Positions 9,020 to 16,878 are shown, numbered from the stretch's first letter. The stretch: 64,000 bases of DNA from Fibrobacter sp. UWP2 (GCF_900141705.1 NZ_FQYM01000012.1:22900-86899), one strand, 5' to 3'. The notes: a model not told the origin generated them from the letters alone. Numbers and translations are program-made.

Positions 9020-9089
9020 AAATATAGAACGCGGCTTGAGCCGCGTCCAATACTATCTTTTTATGGTGTTTTATAGGTTTTTACTATAG
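9020..9089 (-). promoter_or_regulatory. Sulfur-regulon promoter element 2 (aprA operon)
   Basis: Minus strand: TTGGAC (9050-9045), 18 bp, TATATT (9026-9021). The spacer holds the inverted repeat GCGGCT-TG-AGCCGC. The upstream block is the most divergent of the set, with two CTATAR half-sites. Predicted leader to the GTG start is about 25 nt. Confidence 0.8.
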
Positions 9090-9113
9090 CTTTCAAAAAA
9101 ATTCCATACCGAA

Positions 9114-9154
9114 GGTGCCCCCGGAATCAGGACTTCTTAGAAACCAGGGGCACC
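9114..9154. terminator. Probable terminator after the JAMM/thiF operon
   Basis: GGTGCCCC (9114-9121) pairs with GGGGCACC (9147-9154) across a 25-nt loop. On the minus strand a T-run follows after about 10 further bases, so it is a less compact terminator than others here. Confidence 0.5.
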
Positions 9155-9169
9155 CGATTGTACGGAACT

Positions 9170-9580
9170 TTATTCGACCACGAGGCCTTCGTTCGTGGCG
9201 GTATCGCCCTCGATGTGGAAGGAATTGAGCACCGGATGTTCGCGGTCCATGAGCGAAAGAATCAAGTAGCTCGCCCTGCTATCGTAGGCAAGACGCTTGT
9301 CTTCTTCCGACGGGCGCGAAGGGGATTCCGGATGGGAATGCCAGTTGCCCAGCGGCGAGAGGCCGTTTGCACGCATGTCCTTGATGGCGGCAAGCTGTTC
9401 CTTGGGATCCAGCGAAAAATGCTCGTTCGAATGGTCGATATTCGTAAGCAGATAGACCTTCTCGATATGCTTGTCGCCACCTTCGATGCGCCCCGCAATC
9501 AGCCCGCAGGCCTCTTCGGGGAGGTTCTTTTGGGCGTGCGCGAGGATTTTTTCGTAGTTGTCTTTTGAGATTGTGATCAT
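9170..9580 (-). CDS. JAMM/MPN+ metalloprotease, sulfur-carrier processing (HcyD/Mec-like)
   Basis: 136 residues from the ATG at 9580; a GTG two codons upstream is the alternative start. The JAMM zinc motif is complete: Glu22 or Glu23, then H81-S-H83 with seven residues to S91 and D94. Bacterial members cleave residues after the di-glycine of ubiquitin-like sulfur carriers, as QbsD, Mec of Mycobacterium tuberculosis and HcyD of Wolinella do. Here it is the last gene of a tusA-like, carrier, E1, protease operon, so its expected substrate is the carrier encoded at 10399-10605, which ends in GGGC. It would either remove the encoded Cys to expose Gly-Gly, or release Cys made on the carrier. Cytoplasmic. 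Confidence 0.85.
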   Translation of the reverse strand: MITISKDNYEKILAHAQKNLPEEACGLIAGRIEGGDKHIEKVYLLTNIDHSNEHFSLDPKEQLAAIKDMRANGLSPLGNWHSHPESPSRPSEEDKRLAYDSRASYLILSLMDREHPVLNSFHIEGDTATNEGLVVE

Positions 9581-9589
9581 TCGCACCGC

Positions 9590-10399
9590 CTAGTGTTTCA
9601 AGTCGCAAACCGCCTGCTCGTAGTCGATGAGCTGCGTGATGGTCGGGTGCGTGCCGCAAACAGCGCAGTCTTCGGTATGCGTCGGAAGTTTCACCTTGCG
9701 AAATTCCATTGTGAGCGCATTGTAGGTGAGCAAGTAGCCCGTGAGCAAATTGCCCACGCCGAGAATGTACTTGACGGCTTCCATCGCCTGCAGACTACCG
9801 ATAACGCCGCCCATAGCGCCAATCACGCCCGCCTGCTTGCAGGTCGGCACGGCATCTTTCGGAGGCGGTTCCTTGAACACGCAGCGGTAGCAGGGGCCCT
9901 GGCCCGGAACATACGTCATGAGCTGGCCCTGGAAGCGGATGATTCCCGCATGGGAGAAGGGCTTTTTCGCCATCACGCAAGCGTCGTTAATGAGGAACTT
10001 CGCCGGGAAATTGTCCGTGCCGTCGATGATGAAATCGTAATCCTTGATGAGGTCGAGGATGTTTTCGCTCGTCACGAAGGTGTGGTAAGTAATCACCTTC
10101 ACATCGGGGTTCATCGCTTCCATCGTCTCTTTCGCGGATTGCACCTTGGGCTTGCCCACATCGGCCGTAGCGTGAATGATCTGGCGCTGCAGATTGGAAA
10201 GGTCGACCACGTCGGCATCGGCAATGCCGATGGTGCCCACGCCTGCGGCGGCAAGGTACATGGCCACAGGAGCCCCGAGGCCACCCGCGCCAATCACGAG
10301 AACTTTTGCGTTCAGGAGCTTCTTCTGGCCCTTCGCACCCACCTCTTTCAAGATGATGTGACGGGAATAGCGCTCCAACTGTTCGTTAGTAAATGCCAT
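9590..10399 (-). CDS. E1-like adenylyltransferase for the sulfur carrier (ThiF/MoeB/HesA family)
   Basis: 269 residues. The Rossmann nucleotide loop GAGGLG is at 37-42, the adenylation block DNFPAKFLINDAC follows Asp129, structural zinc Cys pairs are C170/C173 and C245/C248, and the catalytic Cys is C187 in PTCKQAG. The enzyme adenylates the C-terminal Gly of a ubiquitin-like carrier so that sulfur can be added to form a thiocarboxylate. The start overlaps the carrier stop (TAATG), so the neighbour is almost certainly its substrate. ThiF, MoeB and HcyF cannot be told apart by sequence alone; the surrounding sulfide and homocysteine genes favour HcyF. Confidence 0.88.
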   Translation of the reverse strand: MAFTNEQLERYSRHIILKEVGAKGQKKLLNAKVLVIGAGGLGAPVAMYLAAAGVGTIGIADADVVDLSNLQRQIIHATADVGKPKVQSAKETMEAMNPDVKVITYHTFVTSENILDLIKDYDFIIDGTDNFPAKFLINDACVMAKKPFSHAGIIRFQGQLMTYVPGQGPCYRCVFKEPPPKDAVPTCKQAGVIGAMGGVIGSLQAMEAVKYILGVGNLLTGYLLTYNALTMEFRKVKLPTHTEDCAVCGTHPTITQLIDYEQAVCDLKH

Positions 10400-10605
10400 T
10401 AGCAGCCGCCTCCCATGAAGTAGAGGAACTCGACGCTGTCACCGTCCTTGAGCACGGCCTTGTCAAACGTTCCGCCTTCGACAAATTCCTCGTTCACGGA
10501 AACCGTCACGTAAAGCGGGTTGTCAATCTTCTCAGCTTCAATCAGTTCTGCGACGGTGAGGCCGTCCTTGTATTCTTTCTTGTTTCCTGCAACTGTAATA
10601 AACAT
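10399..10605 (-). CDS. ThiS-like sulfur carrier ending in Gly-Gly-Gly-Cys
   Basis: 68 residues, beta-grasp fold of the ThiS/MoaD type; AAGGAG precedes the ATG. The last residues are FMGGGC. Mature carriers end in Gly-Gly, which becomes a thiocarboxylate. A residue beyond it needs removal by a JAMM protease, as known for QbsE and for HcyS of Wolinella succinogenes. The gene sits between a TusA-like gene and its E1, with the protease at the operon end. The terminal residue being Cys is notable, because carrier-Cys is the product that Mec hydrolyses in the CysO pathway. Likely role: sulfur donor for homocysteine or cysteine synthesis; thiamine synthesis is less likely as no other thi genes are present. 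Confidence 0.87.
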   Translation of the reverse strand: MFITVAGNKKEYKDGLTVAELIEAEKIDNPLYVTVSVNEEFVEGGTFDKAVLKDGDSVEFLYFMGGGC

Positions 10606-10619
10606 TTTACACTCCTTGG

Positions 10620-10865
10620 TTAGTCGCCGACCTTCTTCACGATAAGCGTGAAGGAGCCATCCTGGTTGTCGTCAAGTTTCAAGATTTCGTGTCCCTCTTC
10701 CTTGATGCTGCGCGGCACGTTCTGCACCGGTTCGCCGTCGTTCAGGCGAATAGAAAGGATTTGGCCTTCTTCCAGTTCCTCGAGGGCGACCTTCGCCTTC
10801 ACGAAAGTAGTCGGGCACACGACATCGGTAATGTCGATGGTATCATCAATTTTTATTTCTGCCAT
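10620..10865 (-). CDS. TusA-like sulfurtransferase
   Basis: 81 residues from the ATG at 10865, with CGGAG nine bases ahead; an in-frame start upstream would cross the promoter. The TusA signature places the active Cys at residue 17 in VVCPTTFVKAK; the usual Cys-Pro-x-Pro has Thr at the last position. TusA-family proteins accept persulfide sulfur on this Cys and pass it to partners. First gene of the carrier/E1/JAMM operon, so it may bring sulfur to the carrier. A truncated copy of its 5' end and promoter lies at 16794-16952. Confidence 0.75.
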   Translation of the reverse strand: MAEIKIDDTIDITDVVCPTTFVKAKVALEELEEGQILSIRLNDGEPVQNVPRSIKEEGHEILKLDDNQDGSFTLIVKKVGD

Positions 10866-10902
10866 TGTTGTTTCTCCGTACATTGTTGTTTTAATCTGGC
10901 CC

Positions 10903-10974
10903 AAATATAGAACGCGTTCTTGCGTGCGTCCAATACATTGTTTTTATGCTGAATTATCAGTTTTTTCTATAACA
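10903..10974 (-). promoter_or_regulatory. Sulfur-regulon promoter element 3 (tusA-like operon)
   Basis: Minus strand: TTGGAC (10933-10928), 18 bp, TATATT (10909-10904), upstream block with TTATAG, A-run, CTGATAATTCAGCATAAAA. Divergent from element 4, with 45 bp between them. Confidence 0.85.
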
Positions 10975-11019
10975 AGTTGCAGGGCTTGTATAAATAATCT
11001 TGTGCCTTTAAAGAAGCTA

Positions 11020-11085
11020 TCGGAAGAACCGATAATTCGTTATCAAAAAAATGTATTAGGAACTGGGCGCGCGAGGTTCTATCTT
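11020..11085 (+). promoter_or_regulatory. Sulfur-regulon promoter element 4 (rhodanese fusion)
   Basis: Plus strand: TTAGGA (11056-11061), 18 bp, TATCTT (11080-11085), preceded by ACCGATAATTCGTTATC and an A-run. It is the only plus-strand copy and the weakest -35/-10 match, but keeps the 18-bp spacing and the GATAATTC core. Confidence 0.65.
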
Positions 11086-11121
11086 TAGTCGATTAAGCTA
11101 TAAGACCGAAAAGGTGCGACC

Positions 11122-12129
11122 ATGTCCGAAGTCAAAATTTATCCGGCAAAAGATTTTTATAAAATCGATACTAAGAATTCAACCTTACTCGATGTTCGCG
11201 AGCCGAGCGAAGCCATCGTACGCCCTGTAAATGGTGCGTTGCAGGTTCCGTTCTTTGAACTGTCCAAGAAGATAGACAACATCCCGAAAGACAAACCCGT
11301 TTACGTGTTCTGCTCCACGGGGGACCGCTCCGAAGAGGTTGCTGAAATCCTCGCCGACCGCGATTATGACGTATACAATGTGGAAGGCGGGCTTGAAGCT
11401 GTCCCGAAAGTGCATTTCGTGGATGCCAGGGGCCTCAAGTGCCCGGGCCCCATCGTGAAGGTGGACGAAGCGGTCAAAAGCGTGTCCGTCGGCGAAGAAG
11501 TCCAGGTGGAAGCGACCGAGAAGGCGTTCTTCTCGGATGTGGATGTCTGGTGCCAGCGTACCGGCAACGAGTTGAAATCGCTTGCCGAAAAAGACGGCAT
11601 TATTTATGCGACCATCGTAAAGCGCGATGCGCCCCAGTCTCTTGAAAAAAGGGATTTTGAGCACGGCAAGACATTCGTCGTTTTCAGCGGCGATTTGGAC
11701 AAGGCCATTGCCTCGTTCATCATGGCGAATGGTGCCGCTGCGATGGGCCGCCCGGTCACGATGTTTTTTACCTTCTGGGGAGTAAGCATTTTGCGCAGGC
11801 CCGAAAAGGTCCGCGTCAAGAAATCGTTCATCGGAAAAATGTTCGGGTTCATGATGCCCCGCGGCTCCAAGAAACTCGGGCTTTCGCGCATGAACTTTGG
11901 CGGTATCGGCGCAAAGATGATTCGAGCCGTGATGAAGCAGAACGGAGTCTCTTCGCTGGAAGAACTGATTGAAAGCGCAAGGCAGAAGGGCGTGAAGTTT
12001 GTCGCCTGCCAGATGTCGATGGAACTCATGGGCATCGCTGCGGAAGAGTTGATTGACGGCGTGGAACTCGGTGGAGTCGCGACGATGCTAGGCTCCGCCG
12101 AAAAGTCCGACTTGACATACTTTATCTAG
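11122..12129 (+). CDS. Rhodanese-TusA-DsrE/F triple-domain sulfurtransferase
   Basis: 335 residues. Domain 1 (about 1-92) is a rhodanese with the active Cys64 in CSTGDR. Domain 2 (about 96-165) is TusA-like with Cys107 in KCPGP, a canonical Cys-Pro-x-Pro. Domain 3 (about 175-335) is a DsrE/F/H-like domain with FVACQMSMELMG near the end, as also found at the C-terminus of some CoA-disulfide reductase-like proteins. Such fusions relay persulfide sulfur from one Cys to the next in the cytoplasm. It has its own sulfur-regulon promoter, divergent from the tusA-like operon. Likely role: handling of sulfane sulfur, perhaps for the encapsulated cysteine desulfurase or the carriers. The final acceptor is unknown. 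Confidence 0.85.
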   Translation: MSEVKIYPAKDFYKIDTKNSTLLDVREPSEAIVRPVNGALQVPFFELSKKIDNIPKDKPVYVFCSTGDRSEEVAEILADRDYDVYNVEGGLEAVPKVHFVDARGLKCPGPIVKVDEAVKSVSVGEEVQVEATEKAFFSDVDVWCQRTGNELKSLAEKDGIIYATIVKRDAPQSLEKRDFEHGKTFVVFSGDLDKAIASFIMANGAAAMGRPVTMFFTFWGVSILRRPEKVRVKKSFIGKMFGFMMPRGSKKLGLSRMNFGGIGAKMIRAVMKQNGVSSLEELIESARQKGVKFVACQMSMELMGIAAEELIDGVELGGVATMLGSAEKSDLTYFI

Positions 12130-12145
12130 GCTCAACCTTTATGCA

Positions 12146-12688
12146 TCAGTGATGATGCGAATGGTCATGCATGGAATGGTCGGGCATGAAATGATTCATC
12201 TCGATGGATTGCTTTGCCGGCTGGTAGCCTGCAATGGACGGATCCACCATACCAAAAATCATGGCGATGTGAGACAGAACCAAGAATGCAGCCAGCAAAG
12301 AAATGCGGATGATGTGCCTTTTCTTCGGCTCAGCATGCTTAAAGAGAAGCTTCAAGTTGAGCAGCGCCAGCAGAATCATCGGAATGCCCGCCAACAGGTA
12401 CGAGAAGATGGCGACCACATCGACCCATGTCCTGAAATCCCCGTTGGACGCGAGTGGCAGAACCACGGCAGGGAACAGGTAAAGGATGATGCCGATAAAT
12501 GCAACACCCGCAAGTACGCCGCACACGCGGTTCACCTTTTTTGTCAACTCGGCCTTTTCTGAAAGGAGCGGAATCAACAGTTCCGTAATCGCGATGGTTT
12601 CTGCCAAGACGACAGGAATTGCCATGAACAGAATCAAGTTCCACGGCGAATTCTGCATCAGTAAATCCATATAATGGGTAGAAGACAT
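12146..12688 (-). CDS. Integral membrane protein with His-rich C-terminus, function unknown
   Basis: 180 residues; AGGAG precedes the ATG at 12688. Five hydrophobic segments are visible (about 15-37, 50-72, 83-110, 123-145, with a shorter one between), and the tail after residue 163 reads HFMPDHSMHDHSHHH, a likely metal-binding stretch. I do not recognise the family with certainty; it resembles small uncharacterised permease-like proteins (DUF6803 type). It is convergent with the rhodanese fusion, only 16 bp from its stop, and divergent from bioB, with an 11-bp inverted repeat over its promoter. A link to metal or sulfur handling is only a guess. Confidence 0.55.
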   Translation of the reverse strand: MSSTHYMDLLMQNSPWNLILFMAIPVVLAETIAITELLIPLLSEKAELTKKVNRVCGVLAGVAFIGIILYLFPAVVLPLASNGDFRTWVDVVAIFSYLLAGIPMILLALLNLKLLFKHAEPKKRHIIRISLLAAFLVLSHIAMIFGMVDPSIAGYQPAKQSIEMNHFMPDHSMHDHSHHH

Positions 12689-12704
12689 AATGTGCTCCTT
12701 GGTT

Positions 12705-12733
12705 TATTTTCCTATATTTTCAATAGGAAAATA
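12705..12733. promoter_or_regulatory. Perfect 11-bp inverted repeat between membrane protein gene and bioB
   Basis: TATTTTCCTAT (12705-12715) and ATAGGAAAATA (12723-12733) are separated by 7 bp. It overlaps the likely -10 region of the minus-strand gene. The core CCTAT-N7-ATAGG recurs as CCTAT-N7-GTAGG upstream of the encapsulin gene (20781-20797). It does not resemble the usual BirA operator. Confidence 0.5.
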
Positions 12734-12799
12734 GCAAACGGCGACCTTTTTTGACCACACTTTAGCATATATTATTTTTCTATAGGACAGATTTTTATT

Positions 12800-13744
12800 A
12801 TGAATCGACAGACTGCTCTTGAAATTTTGAATGCAAACGCAGATTCTATACCGAACTTGATTGAACAGGCATATCAGTTGCGCACGAAATACAAGGGAAA
12901 CCGCGTAAGCATCCAGTTGCTCACCAATGTCCGCAGCGGGAATTGCACGCAGAACTGCGCCTATTGCGCCCAGTCGCGCGATTCCGAAGCACCGATTGAA
13001 AAGTACCGCTATGTAGAAGACAAAAAACTTTATGGCGACAACGATCTCGTTGACGAAATGCATTTGGCAAGGCACTGCATCGGACTTAGCGGCATTCGAT
13101 TTGCGGATGACGACATCGAAAAACTGGCCGAACGCATCCGCAAAATGAAAAAGAACGACACGCAAATCTGTTGCTCCATCGGGTTCCTGACCGAAAAGCA
13201 GGCGCTGATTCTTAAAGAGGCCGGCCTCAACCGCATCAACCACAACCTGAACAGCAGTCGTCGTTTTTACCCGAGCATCTGCACCACGCACACTTACCAG
13301 GAACGAATCGACAACCTGAAAATGTTGAAGGGTCTCGGCTTTGAAATTTGCTCCGGCGGCATCATCGGCATGGGTGAAACGCCCGAAGACGTGGTGGACA
13401 TGCTTTTTGAACTGCTGGAAATCAATCCCGATTCGGTGCCCATCAATTTCCTGCTCCCGGTAGAAGGCACGCGTCTTGCGGAGCGCGATATTTCGGCACT
13501 CACCCCCGAATACTGCATCAAGGTGCTTTGCCTGGCGCGCCTGATGCTCCCGAAATCGGACATCCGCTGCGCCGCCGGCCGCGAGGTGTATTTCAAAGGT
13601 CACGAGAAGACGCTCTTCAAGGTAGCCGACTCTATTTTTGCGTCAGGCTACCTCACTGAAGGCGGTCAGAGTCTCGAAGAAACATTCCGCACCATCGAGG
13701 CTGCCGGCTTCACCTGGCAAGTAGAAAGCGAATCATCCCACTAG
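12800..13744 (+). CDS. bioB: Biotin synthase
   Basis: 314 residues, typical length. Radical-SAM motif C49-x3-C53-x2-C56 (CTQNCAYC), followed by RYVEDKKLY, the NHNLNSS stretch and NFLLPVEGTRLA, all BioB signatures. It inserts sulfur into dethiobiotin using a [4Fe-4S]/SAM radical and a sacrificial second iron-sulfur cluster; the sulfur ultimately comes from cysteine desulfurase, giving a link to the surrounding genes. No other bio genes are in the window. The 3' end overlaps the convergent pdxT gene by 12 bases. Confidence 0.95.
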   Translation: MNRQTALEILNANADSIPNLIEQAYQLRTKYKGNRVSIQLLTNVRSGNCTQNCAYCAQSRDSEAPIEKYRYVEDKKLYGDNDLVDEMHLARHCIGLSGIRFADDDIEKLAERIRKMKKNDTQICCSIGFLTEKQALILKEAGLNRINHNLNSSRRFYPSICTTHTYQERIDNLKMLKGLGFEICSGGIIGMGETPEDVVDMLFELLEINPDSVPINFLLPVEGTRLAERDISALTPEYCIKVLCLARLMLPKSDIRCAAGREVYFKGHEKTLFKVADSIFASGYLTEGGQSLEETFRTIEAAGFTWQVESESSH

Positions 13745-14335
13745 CTTCAAAAAATACCGGTGAATGCTCGTGTCGCTATTGAGCTCCGGATGGAACGAAA
13801 GTGCAATCTGGTTCTTGTAGCGAACGGCAACGATTTGCTCGGGAGCATCTGCAGTATTCGAACTTGCCGTACGCGAAAGGACTTCGACGCCATCGCCGAC
13901 CGATTCAAAGAAGGGCGCGCGAATAAAGGTCTGTGGCACTTTTCCGACGTGCGCGACTTCGTTTTCCGTAAAGAAACTGCCAAGCTGCCTTCCGTAAGCA
14001 TTCCTGCGGATAATCGCGGGGAGTGTTGCGAAATGCGCCTTGTTTTCGCCTGCAATTTTTTCGGCAAGGAGGATTGCGCCGGCACATGTTGCGAGTACGG
14101 GCAGGCCTTCGACAATCTTTTTACGAAGAGGCTCGAAAAGCCCTAAGTCGTGGAGCAGTTTTCCTTGCACGGTGCTTTCGCCACCGGGGAGCACAAGACC
14201 GTCTAAATGGCGGTCAAGGTCGCGCAACTGCCTGATTTCAAATACTTCGGCGCCGAGCGATTGCAGAATGCGTTCATGTTCGATGAATGCCCCCTGCACC
14301 GCGAGCACGCCAATTTGCGGTTTGTTAATTCCCAT
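13733..14335 (-). CDS. pdxT: Pyridoxal 5'-phosphate synthase glutaminase subunit
   Basis: 200 residues. Class I glutaminase fold with GGEST (51-55), nucleophile Cys84 in LATCAGA and the His182/Glu184 pair in FHPEL. It releases ammonia from glutamine for PdxS. The start codon overlaps the pdxS stop by one base, so the two are coupled. Its 3' end overlaps bioB on the other strand by 12 bases. Confidence 0.96.
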   Translation of the reverse strand: MGINKPQIGVLAVQGAFIEHERILQSLGAEVFEIRQLRDLDRHLDGLVLPGGESTVQGKLLHDLGLFEPLRKKIVEGLPVLATCAGAILLAEKIAGENKAHFATLPAIIRRNAYGRQLGSFFTENEVAHVGKVPQTFIRAPFFESVGDGVEVLSRTASSNTADAPEQIVAVRYKNQIALSFHPELNSDTSIHRYFLKLVG

Positions 14336-15213
14336 TACTTTCCCCTTTCGGCCATCAGCAGCGCGATTTCCTGTTCATTGATACCGACCATGGCTTCGCC
14401 CAAGTCTTCAGAAAGGTTGGCGATAAGTTTTGCATCGGTGTAATTGGTAACTGCCTGTACAATGGCGGCGGCACGCTTGGCGGGGTTGCCCGACTTGAAG
14501 ATTCCGGAGCCTACGAAAACGCCTTCGGCACCGAGTTGCATCATGAGGGCGGCATCGGCGGGGGTGGCAACACCACCGGCAGCGAAGTTCACCACGGGGA
14601 GTTTCTTGTTGTCGTGAACGAAGCGCACCAGATCGTACGACACCTGGAGTTCCTTGGCTCGGTTAAAGAGTTCGTCTTCGCGCATGCTCGAAATGCGGGC
14701 GATTTCCTGGTTCATCAGGCGCATGTGTCGTACGGCCTGGACGATGTCGCCCGTACCCGGCTCGCCCTTGGTACGGATCATCGATGCGCCTTCTTCGATA
14801 CGGCGCAGCGCTTCGCCCAAATCCTTCGCGCCGCAGACAAACGGCACGTCGAATTCTCGCTTGTTGATGTGAAAAATGTCATCGGCGGGGGAGAGCACTT
14901 CGCTTTCGTCGATGTAGTCGATCTCGATGGCCTGCAAAATTTGCGCTTCGGCAAAATGACCGATACGGCATTTGGCCATGACCGGAATAGAGACGGAGTC
15001 CTGAATACCTTTGATCATCTTGGGGTCGCTCATGCGCGATACGCCGCCCGCGGCACGGATGTCGGCGGGGATGCGTTCCAGGGCCATCACGGCGGCGGCT
15101 CCAGCGGCTTCGGCAATTTTGGCCTGTTCAGGGGTTGTCACATCCATAATCACGCCACCCTTGAGCATCTGGGCAAGATTCTTATTGAGTTCGTAACGGT
15201 TCTGGTCAGACAT
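14335..15213 (-). CDS. pdxS: Pyridoxal 5'-phosphate synthase lyase subunit
   Basis: 292 residues, typical for PdxS/SNZ. Conserved blocks include the N-terminal [25 protein letters not shown], the lysine block [11 protein letters not shown] and [14 protein letters not shown]. It builds PLP from ribose 5-phosphate, glyceraldehyde 3-phosphate and PdxT-derived ammonia, as a dodecamer in the cytoplasm. AAGGAG precedes the ATG. The divergent pdxR-like gene shares its promoter region, so repression or activation by that product is expected. Confidence 0.97.
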   Translation of the reverse strand: MSDQNRYELNKNLAQMLKGGVIMDVTTPEQAKIAEAAGAAAVMALERIPADIRAAGGVSRMSDPKMIKGIQDSVSIPVMAKCRIGHFAEAQILQAIEIDYIDESEVLSPADDIFHINKREFDVPFVCGAKDLGEALRRIEEGASMIRTKGEPGTGDIVQAVRHMRLMNQEIARISSMREDELFNRAKELQVSYDLVRFVHDNKKLPVVNFAAGGVATPADAALMMQLGAEGVFVGSGIFKSGNPAKRAAAIVQAVTNYTDAKLIANLSEDLGEAMVGINEQEIALLMAERGK

Positions 15214-15270
15214 GTAAATCTCCTTGGTTGTGGAATGGTTTAATTTCAGGCTGTAATTTAAAACATTCGC

Positions 15271-15351
15271 TTGACCTGCACAATATTCAGTTTTTTACTA
15301 TTTTTATAAGGTCAGTTAAATATCAGATTAGCAATACTAATAAGGTCAGTT
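15271..15351. promoter_or_regulatory. Putative PdxR binding sites
   Basis: ATAAGGTCAGTT occurs twice as a direct repeat (15306-15317 and 15340-15351), 34 bp apart, the second ending three bases before the pdxR start. An inverted half-site, TTGACCT, lies at about 15273-15279, near pdxS. Direct plus inverted half-sites are known for MocR-type PdxR regulators in other bacteria; the assignment here is inference from position. Confidence 0.55.
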
Positions 15352-15353
15352 TT

Positions 15354-16778
15354 ATGTTCACTTACGATATGTCCAAGGCGGGAGCAAATAGCCTCTACCA
15401 TTACCTTTACCAATGCATCAAAAAAGATATCGTAAGCGGAAACGTCCTTGTCGAAGAACAACTCCCTTCCAAACGCAACCTCGCGCAGAATCTCGGCATT
15501 AGCGTCGTGACGGTTGAAAACGCTTACGCCCAGCTCTTGGCCGAAGGCTATATCTACTCGCTCCCTAAAAAAGGCTTCTTTGTTGCAGACATAAATGCCG
15601 TGGCTAATGCGCAAGTCCATCGGAACCGCAAGAAACCCCGCACGCGCAGGCTCCGCGCAGAACTCACCGACGAGTCAGAACATATCAACCCGAAATACAT
15701 TGCCGACTTTGCAAGTAACGGTTCCGATATCGAGGCGTTCCCCTTTACCACTTGGGCAAAAATCACTCGCGAGGTCCTTTGCGAAAGGCAAAATGATCTG
15801 TTGCAAGTTTCTCCGGGAATGGGCACGCTGGAACTTCGCCGAGCTATCGCTCGCATGCTCCGCGAATTCAGAAATATCCAGGTATCGCCCGAACAAATTG
15901 TCATTGGTGCCGGGACCGATTACCTTTATGGCTTGCTAGTACAATTGCTTGGATTTGACAAGTGCTATGGCGTAGAAGACCCGGGATGGAGTAAAATATC
16001 AAAGCTGTATAGCCAATACGGAGTCAAGGTGAGTCACATTCCCGTTGTGGTGAAAAGTTTCGTGGACTCCGTCAAGAAATCTGACGTCGATGTCGTGCAT
16101 ATTTCCCCAGCGCACCATTTTCCGACCGGGATGGTGATGCCTGTCGGCGAACGCTATCGCCTGCTCAGTTGGGCTGCCGAATCTCCCAATCGCTACATCG
16201 TCGAAGATGACTATGACAGCGAATTTCGTATGACCGGAAAACCCATTCCTGCATTACAGAACATCGATGTCACCGAGAAGGTGATTTACCTGAACACCTT
16301 TTCCAAGACGATGACTTCTGCGATTCGCCTCAGTTATATGGTGCTCCCGCCGCACCTTGCCGAGAAATTCCATAACAAACTTTCGTTCTATTCGTGTACG
16401 GTTTCGAATCTGGACCAGTATGTGATGGCAAAATTCATCGATCTCGGTTACTACGAGACGCACATCAATCGCATGCGCAATCTGTACCGGGCCAAGCGTG
16501 ATATGCTCCTGTCGGCGATCCGCAAAAGCAAGCTTTCGAATGTCGCCCGAATTTACGAAGAAGACGCTGGCCTCCACTTTATCTTGGAAGTGGACACGAA
16601 ATGTTCCGATATTGAATTCTGCAACCGCGCCCGATTCCGTGGGGTAAACATCCGCGCCCTTTCGGAGTATTACTTTGAGGCAAAGCCATCGCAGCACAAG
16701 TTTGTCGTGAACTACTCGTCGGTAGATAAAGCGAGCATGCAAAAAGCAGTGCAGATACTCGCGAGCCTTTGCAACTAA
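15354..16778 (+). CDS. pdxR: MocR/PdxR-type transcriptional regulator of PLP synthesis
   Basis: 474 residues from the ATG at 15354. A longer in-frame start would run through the pdxS promoter. Residues 1-75 form a GntR winged helix (QLPSKRNLAQNLGISVVTVENAYAQL). From about residue 115 an aminotransferase class I domain follows, with the PLP lysine in TFSKTMTSAIR. This GntR-aminotransferase architecture, divergent from pdxST, is the hallmark of PdxR, which senses PLP through the aminotransferase domain and controls pdxST. Cytoplasmic DNA-binding dimer, probably autoregulated through the repeats overlapping its start. Confidence 0.88.
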   Translation: MFTYDMSKAGANSLYHYLYQCIKKDIVSGNVLVEEQLPSKRNLAQNLGISVVTVENAYAQLLAEGYIYSLPKKGFFVADINAVANAQVHRNRKKPRTRRLRAELTDESEHINPKYIADFASNGSDIEAFPFTTWAKITREVLCERQNDLLQVSPGMGTLELRRAIARMLREFRNIQVSPEQIVIGAGTDYLYGLLVQLLGFDKCYGVEDPGWSKISKLYSQYGVKVSHIPVVVKSFVDSVKKSDVDVVHISPAHHFPTGMVMPVGERYRLLSWAAESPNRYIVEDDYDSEFRMTGKPIPALQNIDVTEKVIYLNTFSKTMTSAIRLSYMVLPPHLAEKFHNKLSFYSCTVSNLDQYVMAKFIDLGYYETHINRMRNLYRAKRDMLLSAIRKSKLSNVARIYEEDAGLHFILEVDTKCSDIEFCNRARFRGVNIRALSEYYFEAKPSQHKFVVNYSSVDKASMQKAVQILASLCN

Positions 16779-16793
16779 AAAGGTTTAGTGTCT

Positions 16794-16859
16794 TTAGTGC
16801 CCACCTCTTTCAACGACATCGGTAATGTCGATGGCATCGTCAATTTTTATTTCAGCCAT
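16794..16859 (-). pseudogene. Truncated duplicate of the tusA-like gene start
   Basis: The first 16 codons match the tusA-like gene at 10865 with one substitution (Ala for Thr at codon 9), then the sequence departs exactly before the active Cys-Pro and stops after 21 codons. The GGAG ribosome site is missing, through an 18-bp deletion between two copies of ATTGTTGTT that are still visible in the intact gene. The promoter is retained (16879-16952). A remnant of a segmental duplication. Confidence 0.85.
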
Positions 16860-16878
16860 TGTTGTTTTAATCCGGCCC

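Noticed and set aside
7601..9076. Plus-strand ORF of 491 codons
   Set aside because: Antisense to aprA; Arg-rich shadow of a GC-rich gene.
10399..10605. Thiamine sulfur carrier ThiS
   Set aside because: No thiG, thiH or other thiamine genes are near, and the extra Cys after Gly-Gly with a JAMM gene points to amino acid synthesis instead.
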